Notes under the pieces: generated by a model
Told to the model about the DNA's origin: nothing
What the model saw: the letters and a program-made list of their open reading frames with translations, nothing else
Database searches by the model: none
NCBI RefSeq assembly: GCF_000165125.1
Contig: NZ_AEIU01000074.1
Span: forward strand, 161,732-225,731
Direction: 5' to 3'
Length of the DNA stretch: 64,000 nt
DNA from: Vibrio caribbeanicus ATCC BAA-2122
Lineage (GTDB): Bacteria > Pseudomonadota > Gammaproteobacteria > Enterobacterales > Vibrionaceae
Shown: one piece after another, positions 56,100 to 64,000 of the stretch
How the letters are laid out: every line of letters begins with the position of its first letter
Numbering within the stretch: the stretch's first letter is position 1
Made by a program: the position numbers and the translations under genes

Positions 56100-57086
56100 T
56101 CATTTTAACTGTTCGTCGAGGTTCAGTACCGTTAAAGCATTCGATACACTTGTTGCGATAACATCAACGACACCAGTTCGCAATGCCCCGAGTAGAGCAA
56201 GGGGTTTGCTGTTTTCTGCTGCAACTGCGACTACCTCAGAAATTGGACGAAAATCCTCAACACTTAGTCCAATCACTCGATCACTCATAACGGTTTCGAC
56301 ACAGGCACCATGTACATCAAAGAAATCATAACCTGCGAAGTCTCCCACAATACCTTGTGAAGATCTTGATTCAACGACTTCTTGAGCAGTAAACCACCCT
56401 AAATCAACCATATAGCTGTTTTCACTCATGTCACCCACACCAACCAATGCCATGTCAGCTTTTCTTGCCAAATCTAGCGTTTGCTTAACTGTTGAGTTTT
56501 CCATAAAGGCCTGTTTTTGTGTGTAGTTTTCAGCATAGGCTGGTGCATATAAGGTTTCTGACGTACCGCCATAGCTCTTAGCAAATTGCCGACAAATATG
56601 GTCAGCATTAAACATACCACCTCGCGGATGAATCCCTCCGATTCCGCAAACGAACTTCACATCACGCTGAGGGATCACTCCCACATGGTGAGCCACCGCA
56701 GAAACATTACGGCCTTGGCCAATGGTAACCACATGGCCATTTTTTATCGAGCTCACCAAATATTTGGAAACTAGGCTGGCAACGAGTCTGCGCTGCTTTT
56801 CTTCATCTGGTTGATCAAGTGCAATCAATGCACGCTTCACTCCGAACCTCTCAATCAACCTTTGTTCTATCTTAGCGCTGAACACTGGATGATATTTTAC
56901 CGTTATTTCAACGACACCTTCTTCTCTAGCTTGCCTCAACAGGCGCCCTACTTTTGCTCGCGAAATAGTAAATTTCTTAGATATTTCCTCCTGAGTTGCC
57001 CCATCTTGATAATAAGCAACTGAGACTTCAGTAAGAAGATCTCTAACATCGTCTGCCATCTCTTTATGTGTTTTATCCACCATCAC
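56100..57086 (-). CDS. SorC/DeoR-type sugar-responsive regulator
   Basis: 328 residues. N-terminal helix-turn-helix QDGATQEEISKKFTISRAKV GRLL; the rest is the sugar-binding effector domain of the SorC family (VVTIGQGRNVSAVAHHVGVI ... GGIHPRGGMFNADHICRQFA ... ALVGVGDM...). Divergent from talB-tkt and close to palindromes TGGGCATATGCTCA and CGAGCAATTGCTCA. It probably controls these pentose-phosphate genes and itself; the effector is likely a phosphorylated sugar. Confidence 0.85.
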   Translation of the reverse strand: MMVDKTHKEMADDVRDLLTEVSVAYYQDGATQEEISKKFTISRAKVGRLLRQAREEGVVEITVKYHPVFSAKIEQRLIERFGVKRALIALDQPDEEKQRRLVASLVSKYLVSSIKNGHVVTIGQGRNVSAVAHHVGVIPQRDVKFVCGIGGIHPRGGMFNADHICRQFAKSYGGTSETLYAPAYAENYTQKQAFMENSTVKQTLDLARKADMALVGVGDMSENSYMVDLGWFTAQEVVESRSSQGIVGDFAGYDFFDVHGACVETVMSDRVIGLSVEDFRPISEVVAVAAENSKPLALLGALRTGVVDVIATSVSNALTVLNLDEQLK

Positions 57087-57116
57087 TTAAACCTATCGTT
57101 ATTTACGTACTCGGCA

Positions 57117-57130
57117 TGGGCATATGCTCA
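57117..57130. promoter_or_regulatory. Putative operator of SorC-type regulator, site 1
   Basis: TGGGCATATGCTCA, a palindrome with one mismatch, 31 bp upstream of the regulator start. A half site (TTTGCTCA) follows at 57142-57149. Confidence 0.5.
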
Positions 57131-57326
57131 CACAAATAACATTTGCTCAACTAAAAGTTCAAACTATTTAAATGCTAACATCCACTTTATTCAAGAAAAA
57201 ACGAGCGTATTTTCGTCAAAAACATACCCAAAGATTAGATTTACTCTCAAATTTGGAGCATCTCTAGTTATCGATTGACATTTTCATTGGATAAGATAAA
57301 TATGAATCCATCATTTACTCAACGAA

Positions 57327-57340
57327 CGAGCAATTGCTCA
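57327..57340. promoter_or_regulatory. Putative operator of SorC-type regulator, site 2
   Basis: CGAGCAATTGCTCA has a 12-bp perfect palindromic core GAGCAATTGCTC and shares GCA-WW-TGCTCA with site 1. It lies 150 bp upstream of talB. Confidence 0.5.
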
Positions 57341-57489
57341 CCAAGAATTTCCTTGAGCTAAAAATTTACAATAATCGGTGACGTTATCAGAGCAATACTT
57401 GGCTCAAAGGGTTACAATGCCGACTATTCATGAAGTAACAAATGTCTTTTACCACTTTAGGTGGATGCCCATTAAATAGGATGACAAAA

Positions 57490-58440
57490 ATGAGCAACAA
57501 ACTAGAGCAACTTCGCAAGCTAACTACGGTCGTAGCAGACACAGGTGAAATTGAGGCTATCAAAAAATACCAACCTGAAGACGCCACAACTAACCCATCA
57601 CTCATTCTGAAAGCCGCTCAAATTGAAGAATATGCACCATTAATCGATGCAGCAATTCAATACGCAAAAGCCCAAAGCGACGATAAATCTCAACAAGTTC
57701 AAGATACTTGTGACATGTTAGCCGTGAATATCGGTAAAGAAATTCTTAAGACAATCCCAGGTCGAATTTCTACTGAAGTTGATGCACGTTTGTCGTACGA
57801 CACTGACGCAAGCGTAGCTAAAGCACGTCAACTAGTTAAGATGTACAACGATGCAGACATCTCAAATGATCGTATCCTGATCAAACTCGCATCAACTTGG
57901 GAAGGCATTCGCGCTGCTGAAATTCTAGAAAAAGAAGGCATCAACTGTAACTTAACTCTTTTATTCTCATTCGCTCAGGCAAGAGCGTGTGCAGAAGCTG
58001 GCGTGTTCTTAATCTCTCCATTCGTAGGTCGCATCATGGACTGGTACAAAGCGAAAGAAGGCCGTGACTTTGAAGCGCAAGAAGATCCAGGCGTTCTGTC
58101 TGTATCTAAGATATATAACTATTACAAAAACTACGGTTACAAAACTGTAGTTATGGGTGCAAGCTTCAGAAATATTGATGAAATTCTTGAACTTGCGGGT
58201 TGTGATCGTTTAACTATTGCACCAGCACTATTAGCAGAACTTGAAGCTTCACAAGGTGAAGTCGTCGCGAAACTTATTGACTCTAACGGTCAAGAAACTC
58301 GCCCTGCATCTATGTCGCATTCTGAATTCTTGTGGGAACACAACCAAGATGCTATGGCAGTGGAAAAGCTGGCTGAAGGTATTCGCAACTTTGCTGTGGA
58401 TCAAGGCAAACTTGAAGCTATGATCGAAGCAAAACTTTAA
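57490..58440 (+). CDS. talB: Transaldolase
   Basis: 316 residues from ATG 57490 ([20 protein letters not shown]), one residue shorter than E. coli TalB; AGGA lies 8 bases upstream. A longer frame from 57442 is rejected. Motifs: [36 protein letters not shown] with the Schiff-base Lys, and [14 protein letters not shown]. It links pentose-phosphate and glycolytic sugars. Codon use is strongly biased, as for highly expressed genes. Confidence 0.97.
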   Translation: MSNKLEQLRKLTTVVADTGEIEAIKKYQPEDATTNPSLILKAAQIEEYAPLIDAAIQYAKAQSDDKSQQVQDTCDMLAVNIGKEILKTIPGRISTEVDARLSYDTDASVAKARQLVKMYNDADISNDRILIKLASTWEGIRAAEILEKEGINCNLTLLFSFAQARACAEAGVFLISPFVGRIMDWYKAKEGRDFEAQEDPGVLSVSKIYNYYKNYGYKTVVMGASFRNIDEILELAGCDRLTIAPALLAELEASQGEVVAKLIDSNGQETRPASMSHSEFLWEHNQDAMAVEKLAEGIRNFAVDQGKLEAMIEAKL

Positions 58441-58450
58441 GTGATTATTG

Positions 58451-58479
58451 TGAACAAAAAGACACGCGCTTTTTGTTCA
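58451..58479 (+). repeat. Intercistronic hairpin between talB and tkt
   Basis: TGAACAAAAA pairs perfectly with TTTTTGTTCA around GACACGCGC. It is AU-rich, so more likely an mRNA stability or processing element than a strong terminator. tkt starts 38 bases later. Confidence 0.5.
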
Positions 58480-58517
58480 TTAACTTGTAGAATTCTTTAT
58501 TAAATTTGGTAATCAAT

Positions 58518-60509
58518 ATGGATCGTAAACTCCTCGCAAATGCTATTCGTGCCTTGAGCATGGATGGTGTACAACAAGCTAATTCTGGTCACCCAGGCGC
58601 TCCAATGGGTATGGCAGACATCGCAGAAGTTTTATGGCGCTCGCACCTCAATCACAACCCAAGTAATCCTGAATGGGCAGATCGTGACAGATTTGTCCTT
58701 TCGAATGGTCACGGCTCTATGCTGATCTATTCATTGTTGCACCTTTCTGGTTATGAGCTATCAATTGACGAACTGAAGAACTTCCGCCAGCTTCATTCAA
58801 AAACACCTGGCCATCCAGAGTACGGTTACGCGCCTGGAATCGAAACGACGACAGGACCACTTGGTCAAGGTATCACTAATGCCGTAGGTATGGCACTTGC
58901 AGAAAAAACACTCGCTGCCCAATTTAATAAACCTGGCCACGACGTTGTTGATCACTACACTTATGCCTTTATGGGTGATGGCTGTCTGATGGAAGGGGTT
59001 TCACACGAAGCTTGTTCTCTTGCAGGAACTCTTGGACTAGGTAAGCTTATCGCATTTTGGGATGACAACGGCATCTCTATCGATGGTGATGTGGAAGGTT
59101 GGTTCTCTGACGACACAGTAAAACGTTTTGAAGCTTACGGATGGCATGTTATCCCTGCCGTGGATGGACATGATTCAGATGCTATCGATGCAGCTATTGT
59201 CAAAGCGAAATCAGATCCGCGTCCAACTCTAATCTGTACTAAGACTATTATTGGATTTGGCTCACCTAATAAAGCGGGCTCTCATGACTGCCACGGTGCA
59301 CCACTTGGTGCAGAAGAAATCGCCGCTACTCGCCAGAAATTGGGTTGGGAACACGGTCCTTTTGACATCCCTGCCGATATTTATGCGCAGTGGGATGCAA
59401 AAGAAGCTGGTCAGGCGAAAGAAGCCGCATGGAATGAAAAATTCGATGCTTATGCAAAAGCATTCCCACAAGAGGCAGCTGAGCTAAAACGTCGTCTAAA
59501 TGGTGAATTGCCGGCACAATGGGAAGAAAAAGCCAGCCAGATCATTGCGGATCTACAAGCTAACCCGGCTAACATAGCATCACGTAAAGCCTCGCAAAAC
59601 GCACTAGAAGCTTTTGGTGCCATGCTACCTGAGTTCTTAGGTGGATCAGCGGATCTCGCGCCTTCAAACTTAACCATGTGGTCTGGTTCTAAGTCTCTTT
59701 CTGCTGAAGATGCATCTGGTAACTACGTTCACTATGGTGTGCGTGAGTTCGGAATGACAGCTATCATTAACGGCGTTGCGCTCCATGGTGGTTTCATTCC
59801 TTACGGAGCTACGTTCCTAATGTTTATGGAATATGCGCGTAATGCAATGCGTATGGCTGCGTTGATGAAGATTCAGAATATCCAAGTCTACACACATGAT
59901 TCTATTGGCTTAGGTGAAGATGGTCCAACTCACCAGCCTGTTGAGCAAATGGCTTCACTGCGTCTAACACCGAATATGAGTACATGGCGTCCATGTGACC
60001 AAGTAGAATCGGCTGTAGCTTGGAAGCTAGCAATTGAACGTAAAGATGCTCCGACATCTCTTATCTTCTCACGCCAAAATCTCGCGCAACAAACACGTAC
60101 GGCTGAGCAAGTTGCAAACATTGCTAAAGGTGGATACACCTTGAAAGACTGTCAGGGTCGCCCTGACTTAATTCTAATTGCAACAGGTTCTGAAGTTGAA
60201 TTGGCAGTATCTGCAGCTGATGAATTAAGCCTTCAAGGTAAACAAGTACGCGTGGTTTCTATGCCTTCTACTGATGCGTTTGACAAACAAGACGCAAGCT
60301 ACCGTGAAAGCGTACTGCCTTCAGACGTAACCGCTCGTATCGCAATAGAAGCAGGTATCGCAGATTTCTGGTATAAATATGTTGGCTTTGACGGCCGTAT
60401 CATAGGTATGACAAGCTTTGGTGAGTCAGCACCAGCAGGCGAACTGTTTAAATTGTTCGGTTTCACTGTAGAGAACGTAGTCAAAACTGCACAAGAGCTT
60501 CTTGATTAA
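58518..60509 (+). CDS. tkt: Transketolase
   Basis: 663 residues from ATG 58518 ([20 protein letters not shown]); a TTG four codons upstream is not needed. Thiamine-diphosphate site [57 protein letters not shown]. It transfers two-carbon units between sugar phosphates. In operon with talB and strongly codon-biased. Terminated at 60531-60561. Confidence 0.97.
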   Translation: MDRKLLANAIRALSMDGVQQANSGHPGAPMGMADIAEVLWRSHLNHNPSNPEWADRDRFVLSNGHGSMLIYSLLHLSGYELSIDELKNFRQLHSKTPGHPEYGYAPGIETTTGPLGQGITNAVGMALAEKTLAAQFNKPGHDVVDHYTYAFMGDGCLMEGVSHEACSLAGTLGLGKLIAFWDDNGISIDGDVEGWFSDDTVKRFEAYGWHVIPAVDGHDSDAIDAAIVKAKSDPRPTLICTKTIIGFGSPNKAGSHDCHGAPLGAEEIAATRQKLGWEHGPFDIPADIYAQWDAKEAGQAKEAAWNEKFDAYAKAFPQEAAELKRRLNGELPAQWEEKASQIIADLQANPANIASRKASQNALEAFGAMLPEFLGGSADLAPSNLTMWSGSKSLSAEDASGNYVHYGVREFGMTAIINGVALHGGFIPYGATFLMFMEYARNAMRMAALMKIQNIQVYTHDSIGLGEDGPTHQPVEQMASLRLTPNMSTWRPCDQVESAVAWKLAIERKDAPTSLIFSRQNLAQQTRTAEQVANIAKGGYTLKDCQGRPDLILIATGSEVELAVSAADELSLQGKQVRVVSMPSTDAFDKQDASYRESVLPSDVTARIAIEAGIADFWYKYVGFDGRIIGMTSFGESAPAGELFKLFGFTVENVVKTAQELLD

Positions 60510-60530
60510 ATTCAAGTTGAACACAGAGTT

Positions 60531-60561
60531 AAAAAACCGAGCATCATGCTCGGTTTTTTTT
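60531..60561. terminator. Terminator of talB-tkt, probably bidirectional
   Basis: AAAAAACCGAGCA-TCA-TGCTCGGTTTTTTTT: a strong stem and T run, 21 bases after the tkt stop and touching the stop codon of the convergent Lrp-type gene. Confidence 0.9.
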
Positions 60562-61021
60562 AGTCGAGATTAATCTCAGTTGTGCATTTTACCGTTCTCG
60601 TCGAGACCGATGTATGAAATTTGCGTATGTTTTCGTCTTTATGGATCACTCTTTCAACAAAACTCTCATACGATTGGATATCAGGGACAGAAACAATCAG
60701 TACGAAATCAAAGCTCCCTGTTATTTGGTAGCACTGAGTCACCTCTGGTGCTTTTTCTATCACTGCTCTAAATCTCGAATAGATATCTGATCTATCCCGT
60801 TCCATTTCGATCGAAACAATTAACGTGAGCTTATTTCCCGCGAGACTTGGATTTAAGATTGAGACATCATGAACAATAGCATTAACTTCTCTGAGCCGTT
60901 TCACTCGTTTCAAACAAGCCGGTGGTGACAGACCAACTTCATCAGCTAGCTCAACATTTGGGATCCTGTTATTTTTTTGCAGACGAGCCAGTATTTTTCG
61001 GTCTAAACGATCAATTTCCAT
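60560..61021 (-). CDS. Lrp/AsnC-family regulator
   Basis: 153 residues. AsnC-type helix-turn-helix (LDRKILARLQKNNRIPNVEL ... LADEVGLSPPACLKRVKRLR) and RAM ligand-binding domain (ITGSFDFVLIVSVPDIQSYE). It is divergent from the membrane gene at 61224 and may control it. Amino-acid effector unknown. Confidence 0.92.
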   Translation of the reverse strand: MEIDRLDRKILARLQKNNRIPNVELADEVGLSPPACLKRVKRLREVNAIVHDVSILNPSLAGNKLTLIVSIEMERDRSDIYSRFRAVIEKAPEVTQCYQITGSFDFVLIVSVPDIQSYESFVERVIHKDENIRKFHTSVSTRTVKCTTEINLD

Positions 61022-61138
61022 AAATTTCTCAATATAAGCTTTTTAAGAAATATAACTCAAAATAAAGATAAATTAAAAAACTGTTGCACGTTTTTATTGT
61101 TCATTCTCAACATCAAATTTCTTGACTAAAAGGTAGGA

Positions 61139-61208
61139 TATACCCAAGTAACCTCAAGATGCTAGGTCCAGCGAGAATAGCTTGCTTTACAGGCAAGGCA
61201 ACGATTTG
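61139..61208 (+). repeat. Left end of TATACCCAAGT element in a 5' leader
   Basis: About 70 bases nearly identical to the first 70 of the complete copy at 51692 (TATACCCAAGTAACCTCAAG ... CAGGCAAGGCAACGATTTGA). It breaks off 5 bases before the AAGGA ribosome site of the next gene, so it makes up most of its leader. Confidence 0.75.
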
Positions 61209-61223
61209 AAAAAGGATTATCAC

Positions 61224-62168
61224 ATGAATAAGTTGAACCGTTTTATTTCTGAGCTCTTCAGAGAAATATGTGATGTTGTATGGTCTCTTTATAAAATCAT
61301 GATCCCCATGCTTATCTGCGTAAAAATTGCAGAAGAGCTCGGAGCAATATCGATTTTGAGCGATTGGCTCAGCCCATTAATGACTTTATTAGGTTTACCG
61401 GAGGAGATGGGGCTTGTATGGGCGACGACAATCCTTACCAATATATATGCAGGCTTATTGGTTTTTATGGACTCGGGAGCAAGCCTCACCATTGCCCAAG
61501 CCTCTGTGCTAGGCACCCTATTGCTCTTTGCTCACTCCTTACCTTTAGAGGCTGCTATTACAAAAAAAGCTGGGGTGAGCTTTTCTCTATCGATTATTTT
61601 TCGTGTTGTGTGCGGAGTGGTTTTTGCCTTTGTGCTACACAAACTGTATCAAGGCTTAGGTGTCTTCGAGCAACAAGCACAAGTTGTTTTCCAACTCACA
61701 CCAACCCAAGACCAAAGCTATCTTGCTTGGACATGGGATCAATTTAAAAACCTTATGATGATATTCGTTATTATCGCAGGTATGTTGTTAGCACTCAAAG
61801 TAATGCGCTTAATCGGTGTTGAGAGGTTACTTGCTCGATTACTAAAGCCGTTTTTAAAGGTCATTGGCATCAGCCCCAAAGCAACAAATATGACGATAAT
61901 TGGGATTACTTTAGGGATATCATTTGGCGGGGCTTTGTTGATTAATGAGGCAAAGAGAGGTCAAATACCAAAAAGAGATGTTTTCAGTGCAGTTATGTTA
62001 TTAAACCTTTCCCACAGCATGATTGAGGATACCATTTTATTGCTTTTAATTGGCGCGGACTTTATCTCGATTTTTTGGGGCAGACTCATTTTTAGTCTAG
62101 TGGTGGTTGCCATCATTTCCCATGGCTTACAAACGATTGAGTATTGGAAGATACGAAAAGCGATTTAG
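61224..62168 (+). CDS. Nucleoside-recognition (Gate) domain membrane protein
   Basis: 314 residues from ATG 61224 (MNKLNRFISELFREICDVVW), with AAGGA 7 bases upstream; the longer frame from 61182 lies in the repeat and is rejected. About eight membrane helices, with the duplicated Gate pattern (WATTILTNIYAGLLVFMDSG; GITLGISFGGALLINEAKRG ... LNLSHSMIEDTILLLLIGAD). Family members transport unknown substrates. Possibly regulated by the divergent Lrp-type protein. Confidence 0.8.
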   Translation: MNKLNRFISELFREICDVVWSLYKIMIPMLICVKIAEELGAISILSDWLSPLMTLLGLPEEMGLVWATTILTNIYAGLLVFMDSGASLTIAQASVLGTLLLFAHSLPLEAAITKKAGVSFSLSIIFRVVCGVVFAFVLHKLYQGLGVFEQQAQVVFQLTPTQDQSYLAWTWDQFKNLMMIFVIIAGMLLALKVMRLIGVERLLARLLKPFLKVIGISPKATNMTIIGITLGISFGGALLINEAKRGQIPKRDVFSAVMLLNLSHSMIEDTILLLLIGADFISIFWGRLIFSLVVVAIISHGLQTIEYWKIRKAI

Positions 62169-62170
62169 TT

Positions 62171-62188
62171 AAGCCCCGCAAGGGGCTT
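62171..62188 (+). terminator. Short hairpin terminator
   Basis: AAGCCCC-GC-AAGGGGCTT-type stem directly after the stop codon, followed by ATTATT; weak T run. Confidence 0.5.
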
Positions 62189-62217
62189 ATTATCTGAGCT
62201 GATTGAACTCGGTTACT

Positions 62218-63780
62218 TTATGACTTTTCCTCAAAACGCCTTGCCAATTGATGAAACTCATCAACCTGATCTTTCAGTTCTTGAGAATGCTCCTTCACAG
62301 AGCGCGTAGCATCCAAGTTTTGTTCCGCAGTTGATGCTATCGATTGAATATGTAAATTGACATCGCTAGAAAGCCTGCGCTGGTTACCTGCTGAGTTTTC
62401 AACAGACTGCATTAAGTCATTCATCGACTTCATTAAATCTTCGACCTCAGAAAGTCTTTCGGAGCTGAGTTTGGCCACATCACCGCAAGAATCGGTTTGT
62501 TTTTTGTTGTCCAATATGTCGCTCTGCCAGCTCTCGATTGTATTGAGCATGGCATCGATACTATCTTTGATCTGTACTGTAGCATTAGAGGTTCGTCCAG
62601 AAAGCGCTCGTACTTCATCTGCCACAACCGCAAAGCCTCTGCCCTGCTCACCTGCTCGAGCCGCTTCAATTGCTGCGTTCAATGCCAGTAAGTTAGTTTG
62701 CTCAGCGATACCTCCTATCTCCTCCATCATCTGACTGACGTTTTGAGCTTGCTCACTAAGTTGGTAAGTTGTCTGGGTTGCTTTTTCTGCTTGAGCACTC
62801 AAACTTTCCAAGTTTTGGTGTGTTTGCGTAATACTTTGCTTAGCACCATCACAAGTTTTAAGCGTTACATCAACAATTTGGTGAGCTTCTTGAGCATTGG
62901 AGGACACTTCATTTGCTGTAGCCTCGACGGCTTCCGTAGCCTCTCGCACTTGTAAAATATCTTTGGTTTGTTGAGCAAGAGCGTCCGTTACTTGATAGGA
63001 CGTCGCACTCAAGTTGTCAGCGAGATCTTGAAGTGGCTTAGTTGAATCAGTCATTCTGCCAAGCACCGTTCTGATCCGTGCAGAAAGCAGTTTAATGTGA
63101 AAATCAGCAACAGAGAACTTTTTGTTACCCGAATAAATCATTCGACTGATACTATCGTACTTATTCTTAAGCTTATTTAACTCAACAGGCGTATCGATTA
63201 ACTCTTGTTTAAACAGCAAGGCAAGGATCACGAGAGGTGCTGAGTTGAACAACAAGCTCATCCCACCACTAAGGTCAAAGAAACCAGCAATAATTGGTGA
63301 CAATAATCCTGCGAAGAGGAGCAGATATCTAAGGCCGTCGTTAATCTCAAACGATAATGACTTGCCACTTTTCTCTGCCTTGCGCAGCTGTGCGTAAGCC
63401 TTTTCTGCCGTTTCTACCCATTCTCGTTTGGGCTTAACCCTAACGGATTGATAACCGATTTTTTTGTTACCCTCATAAATCGGTGTAACGTAGGCATCCA
63501 CCCAATAATAACCGTGTGACTTGGTGCGGTTCTTAACGATTCCTCGCCATGCCTCACCTTTTTTGAGGTGATGCCACATATCGGCAAAGGCTGCCTTCGG
63601 CATATCTCTGTGGCGGATGCAATTGTGATTTTTCCCTAACAACTCTTCTTGAGTAAATCCAGCAATTCGAGCGAATTCTTCGTTGCTGTATGTAATTACA
63701 CCATGTAGATCGGTAGTTGATACAAGCTGTTCATGGCTCTCTACCATTATTTCACGTTCTGACGATCGGTGGGCTGACAT
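62218..63780 (-). CDS. Aer-like energy-taxis receptor (PAS-MCP)
   Basis: 520 residues. The N-terminal PAS domain is of Aer type ([59 protein letters not shown]), which binds FAD in Aer. Hydrophobic segment at ~155-190 ([35 protein letters not shown]) anchors it without a periplasmic domain. The signalling domain has [20 protein letters not shown] and [13 protein letters not shown]. It should steer the cell toward good redox or oxygen conditions. Confidence 0.9.
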   Translation of the reverse strand: MSAHRSSEREIMVESHEQLVSTTDLHGVITYSNEEFARIAGFTQEELLGKNHNCIRHRDMPKAAFADMWHHLKKGEAWRGIVKNRTKSHGYYWVDAYVTPIYEGNKKIGYQSVRVKPKREWVETAEKAYAQLRKAEKSGKSLSFEINDGLRYLLLFAGLLSPIIAGFFDLSGGMSLLFNSAPLVILALLFKQELIDTPVELNKLKNKYDSISRMIYSGNKKFSVADFHIKLLSARIRTVLGRMTDSTKPLQDLADNLSATSYQVTDALAQQTKDILQVREATEAVEATANEVSSNAQEAHQIVDVTLKTCDGAKQSITQTHQNLESLSAQAEKATQTTYQLSEQAQNVSQMMEEIGGIAEQTNLLALNAAIEAARAGEQGRGFAVVADEVRALSGRTSNATVQIKDSIDAMLNTIESWQSDILDNKKQTDSCGDVAKLSSERLSEVEDLMKSMNDLMQSVENSAGNQRRLSSDVNLHIQSIASTAEQNLDATRSVKEHSQELKDQVDEFHQLARRFEEKS

Positions 63781-64000
63781 TATTAGCTACTTCTCTCGTG
63801 TCTTGTTAGATGACGAAATATAAACAATATTTGAATGACTGACAAAATATTGATCTTAGATAACCAGAAATATTTGAAGTGATTCGCTTATCATCCAGTT
63901 AAATTTAATAAAAATATGAATTGCAAGTTTAAAAAATAGAACACTATTGTAAGTGATATGAGTCTAAATATTATTTGATTTAGATCAATTTTTAGCGAGC
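63781..64000. other. Right edge, upstream of the Aer-like gene
   Basis: 220 AT-rich bases with no ORF; presumably the promoter of the leftward receptor gene. Confidence 0.4.

Noticed and set aside
61182-61223. Upstream ATG start for the Gate-domain protein
   Set aside because: The extra codons lie within the repeat element; ATG 61224 has a proper ribosome site and the family-like start.
1-64000. CRISPR array, tRNA, rRNA, integrase, complete insertion sequence
   Set aside because: No regularly spaced repeats, cloverleaf-type genes or transposase frames were recognised on either strand.

Overview
The window looks like a piece of a Vibrio genome, most probably the second chromosome. The gene content and order support this: the cell-wall/β-lactam two-component operon vxrABCDE beside pntAB, the HlyU-like small protein, a VCA0560-type diguanylate cyclase, transaldolase-transketolase, a periplasmic MsrA-MsrB fusion, a GH18 chitinase and energy-taxis receptors all resemble the Vibrionaceae set. 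No rRNA, tRNA, CRISPR array, integrase or complete insertion sequence was seen.

Layout. 1-5111: accessory island. It opens with the cut end of a PH-domain protein and two small unknown genes. Then come two proteins that share a ~60-residue arginine-rich N-terminus matching the RIX domain of Vibrio type VI secretion (T6SS) effectors. One is a membrane-active toxin candidate abutting a membrane immunity candidate. The other carries a glycosyltransferase-like domain and sits upstream of an HNH-like nuclease that has no visible immunity gene. 5444-7286: orphan periplasmic binding protein and secreted endonuclease I. 7682-12119: vxrE-D-C-B-A, read leftward. 12265-15204: transhydrogenase pntAB. 15506-17807: HlyU-family protein, GGDEF cyclase, DUF3069-like protein. 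17866-22289: trehalose uptake and cleavage (treC, treB, treR) with TreR-type operators and a CRP-like site. 22471-25048: modABC, with modA split by a frameshift exactly on the slippery heptamer A AAA AAC. 25237-30346: small membrane peptide, small outer-membrane barrel, Hpt/HD-GYP protein, chitinase. 30884-36440: torS and torT divergent, methylglyoxal synthase, unknown protein, creA. 36808-45643: gsk, secreted protein, chemoreceptor, membrane protein, acetyltransferases, fatty-acid desaturase, second orphan binding protein. 45704-46944: RhlE-type helicase broken by one frameshift. 47106-52614: tiny ORF with perfect ribosome site, TyrP-like transporter behind TyrR boxes, MsrAB, DbpA, FolE. 52769-56043: moeA-moeB, small protein, sulfurtransferase. 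56100-60509: SorC-type regulator divergent from talB-tkt, with repeated palindromic operators between. 60560-63780: Lrp-type regulator, nucleoside-gate membrane protein, Aer-like receptor.

Threads across the window. (1) A contact-killing module (RIX proteins) lies about 3 kb from vxrABCDE, whose V. cholerae homologue controls T6SS. (2) A miniature inverted-repeat element (TATACCCAAGT termini) occurs complete, divergent, truncated and collapsed at six places. (3) A 13-bp palindrome GTGACANTGTCAC recurs upstream of unrelated genes. (4) The two broken genes (modA, rhlE-like) both lack one A in an A6 run of the coding strand, which could be slippage, programmed frameshifting or an assembly error.
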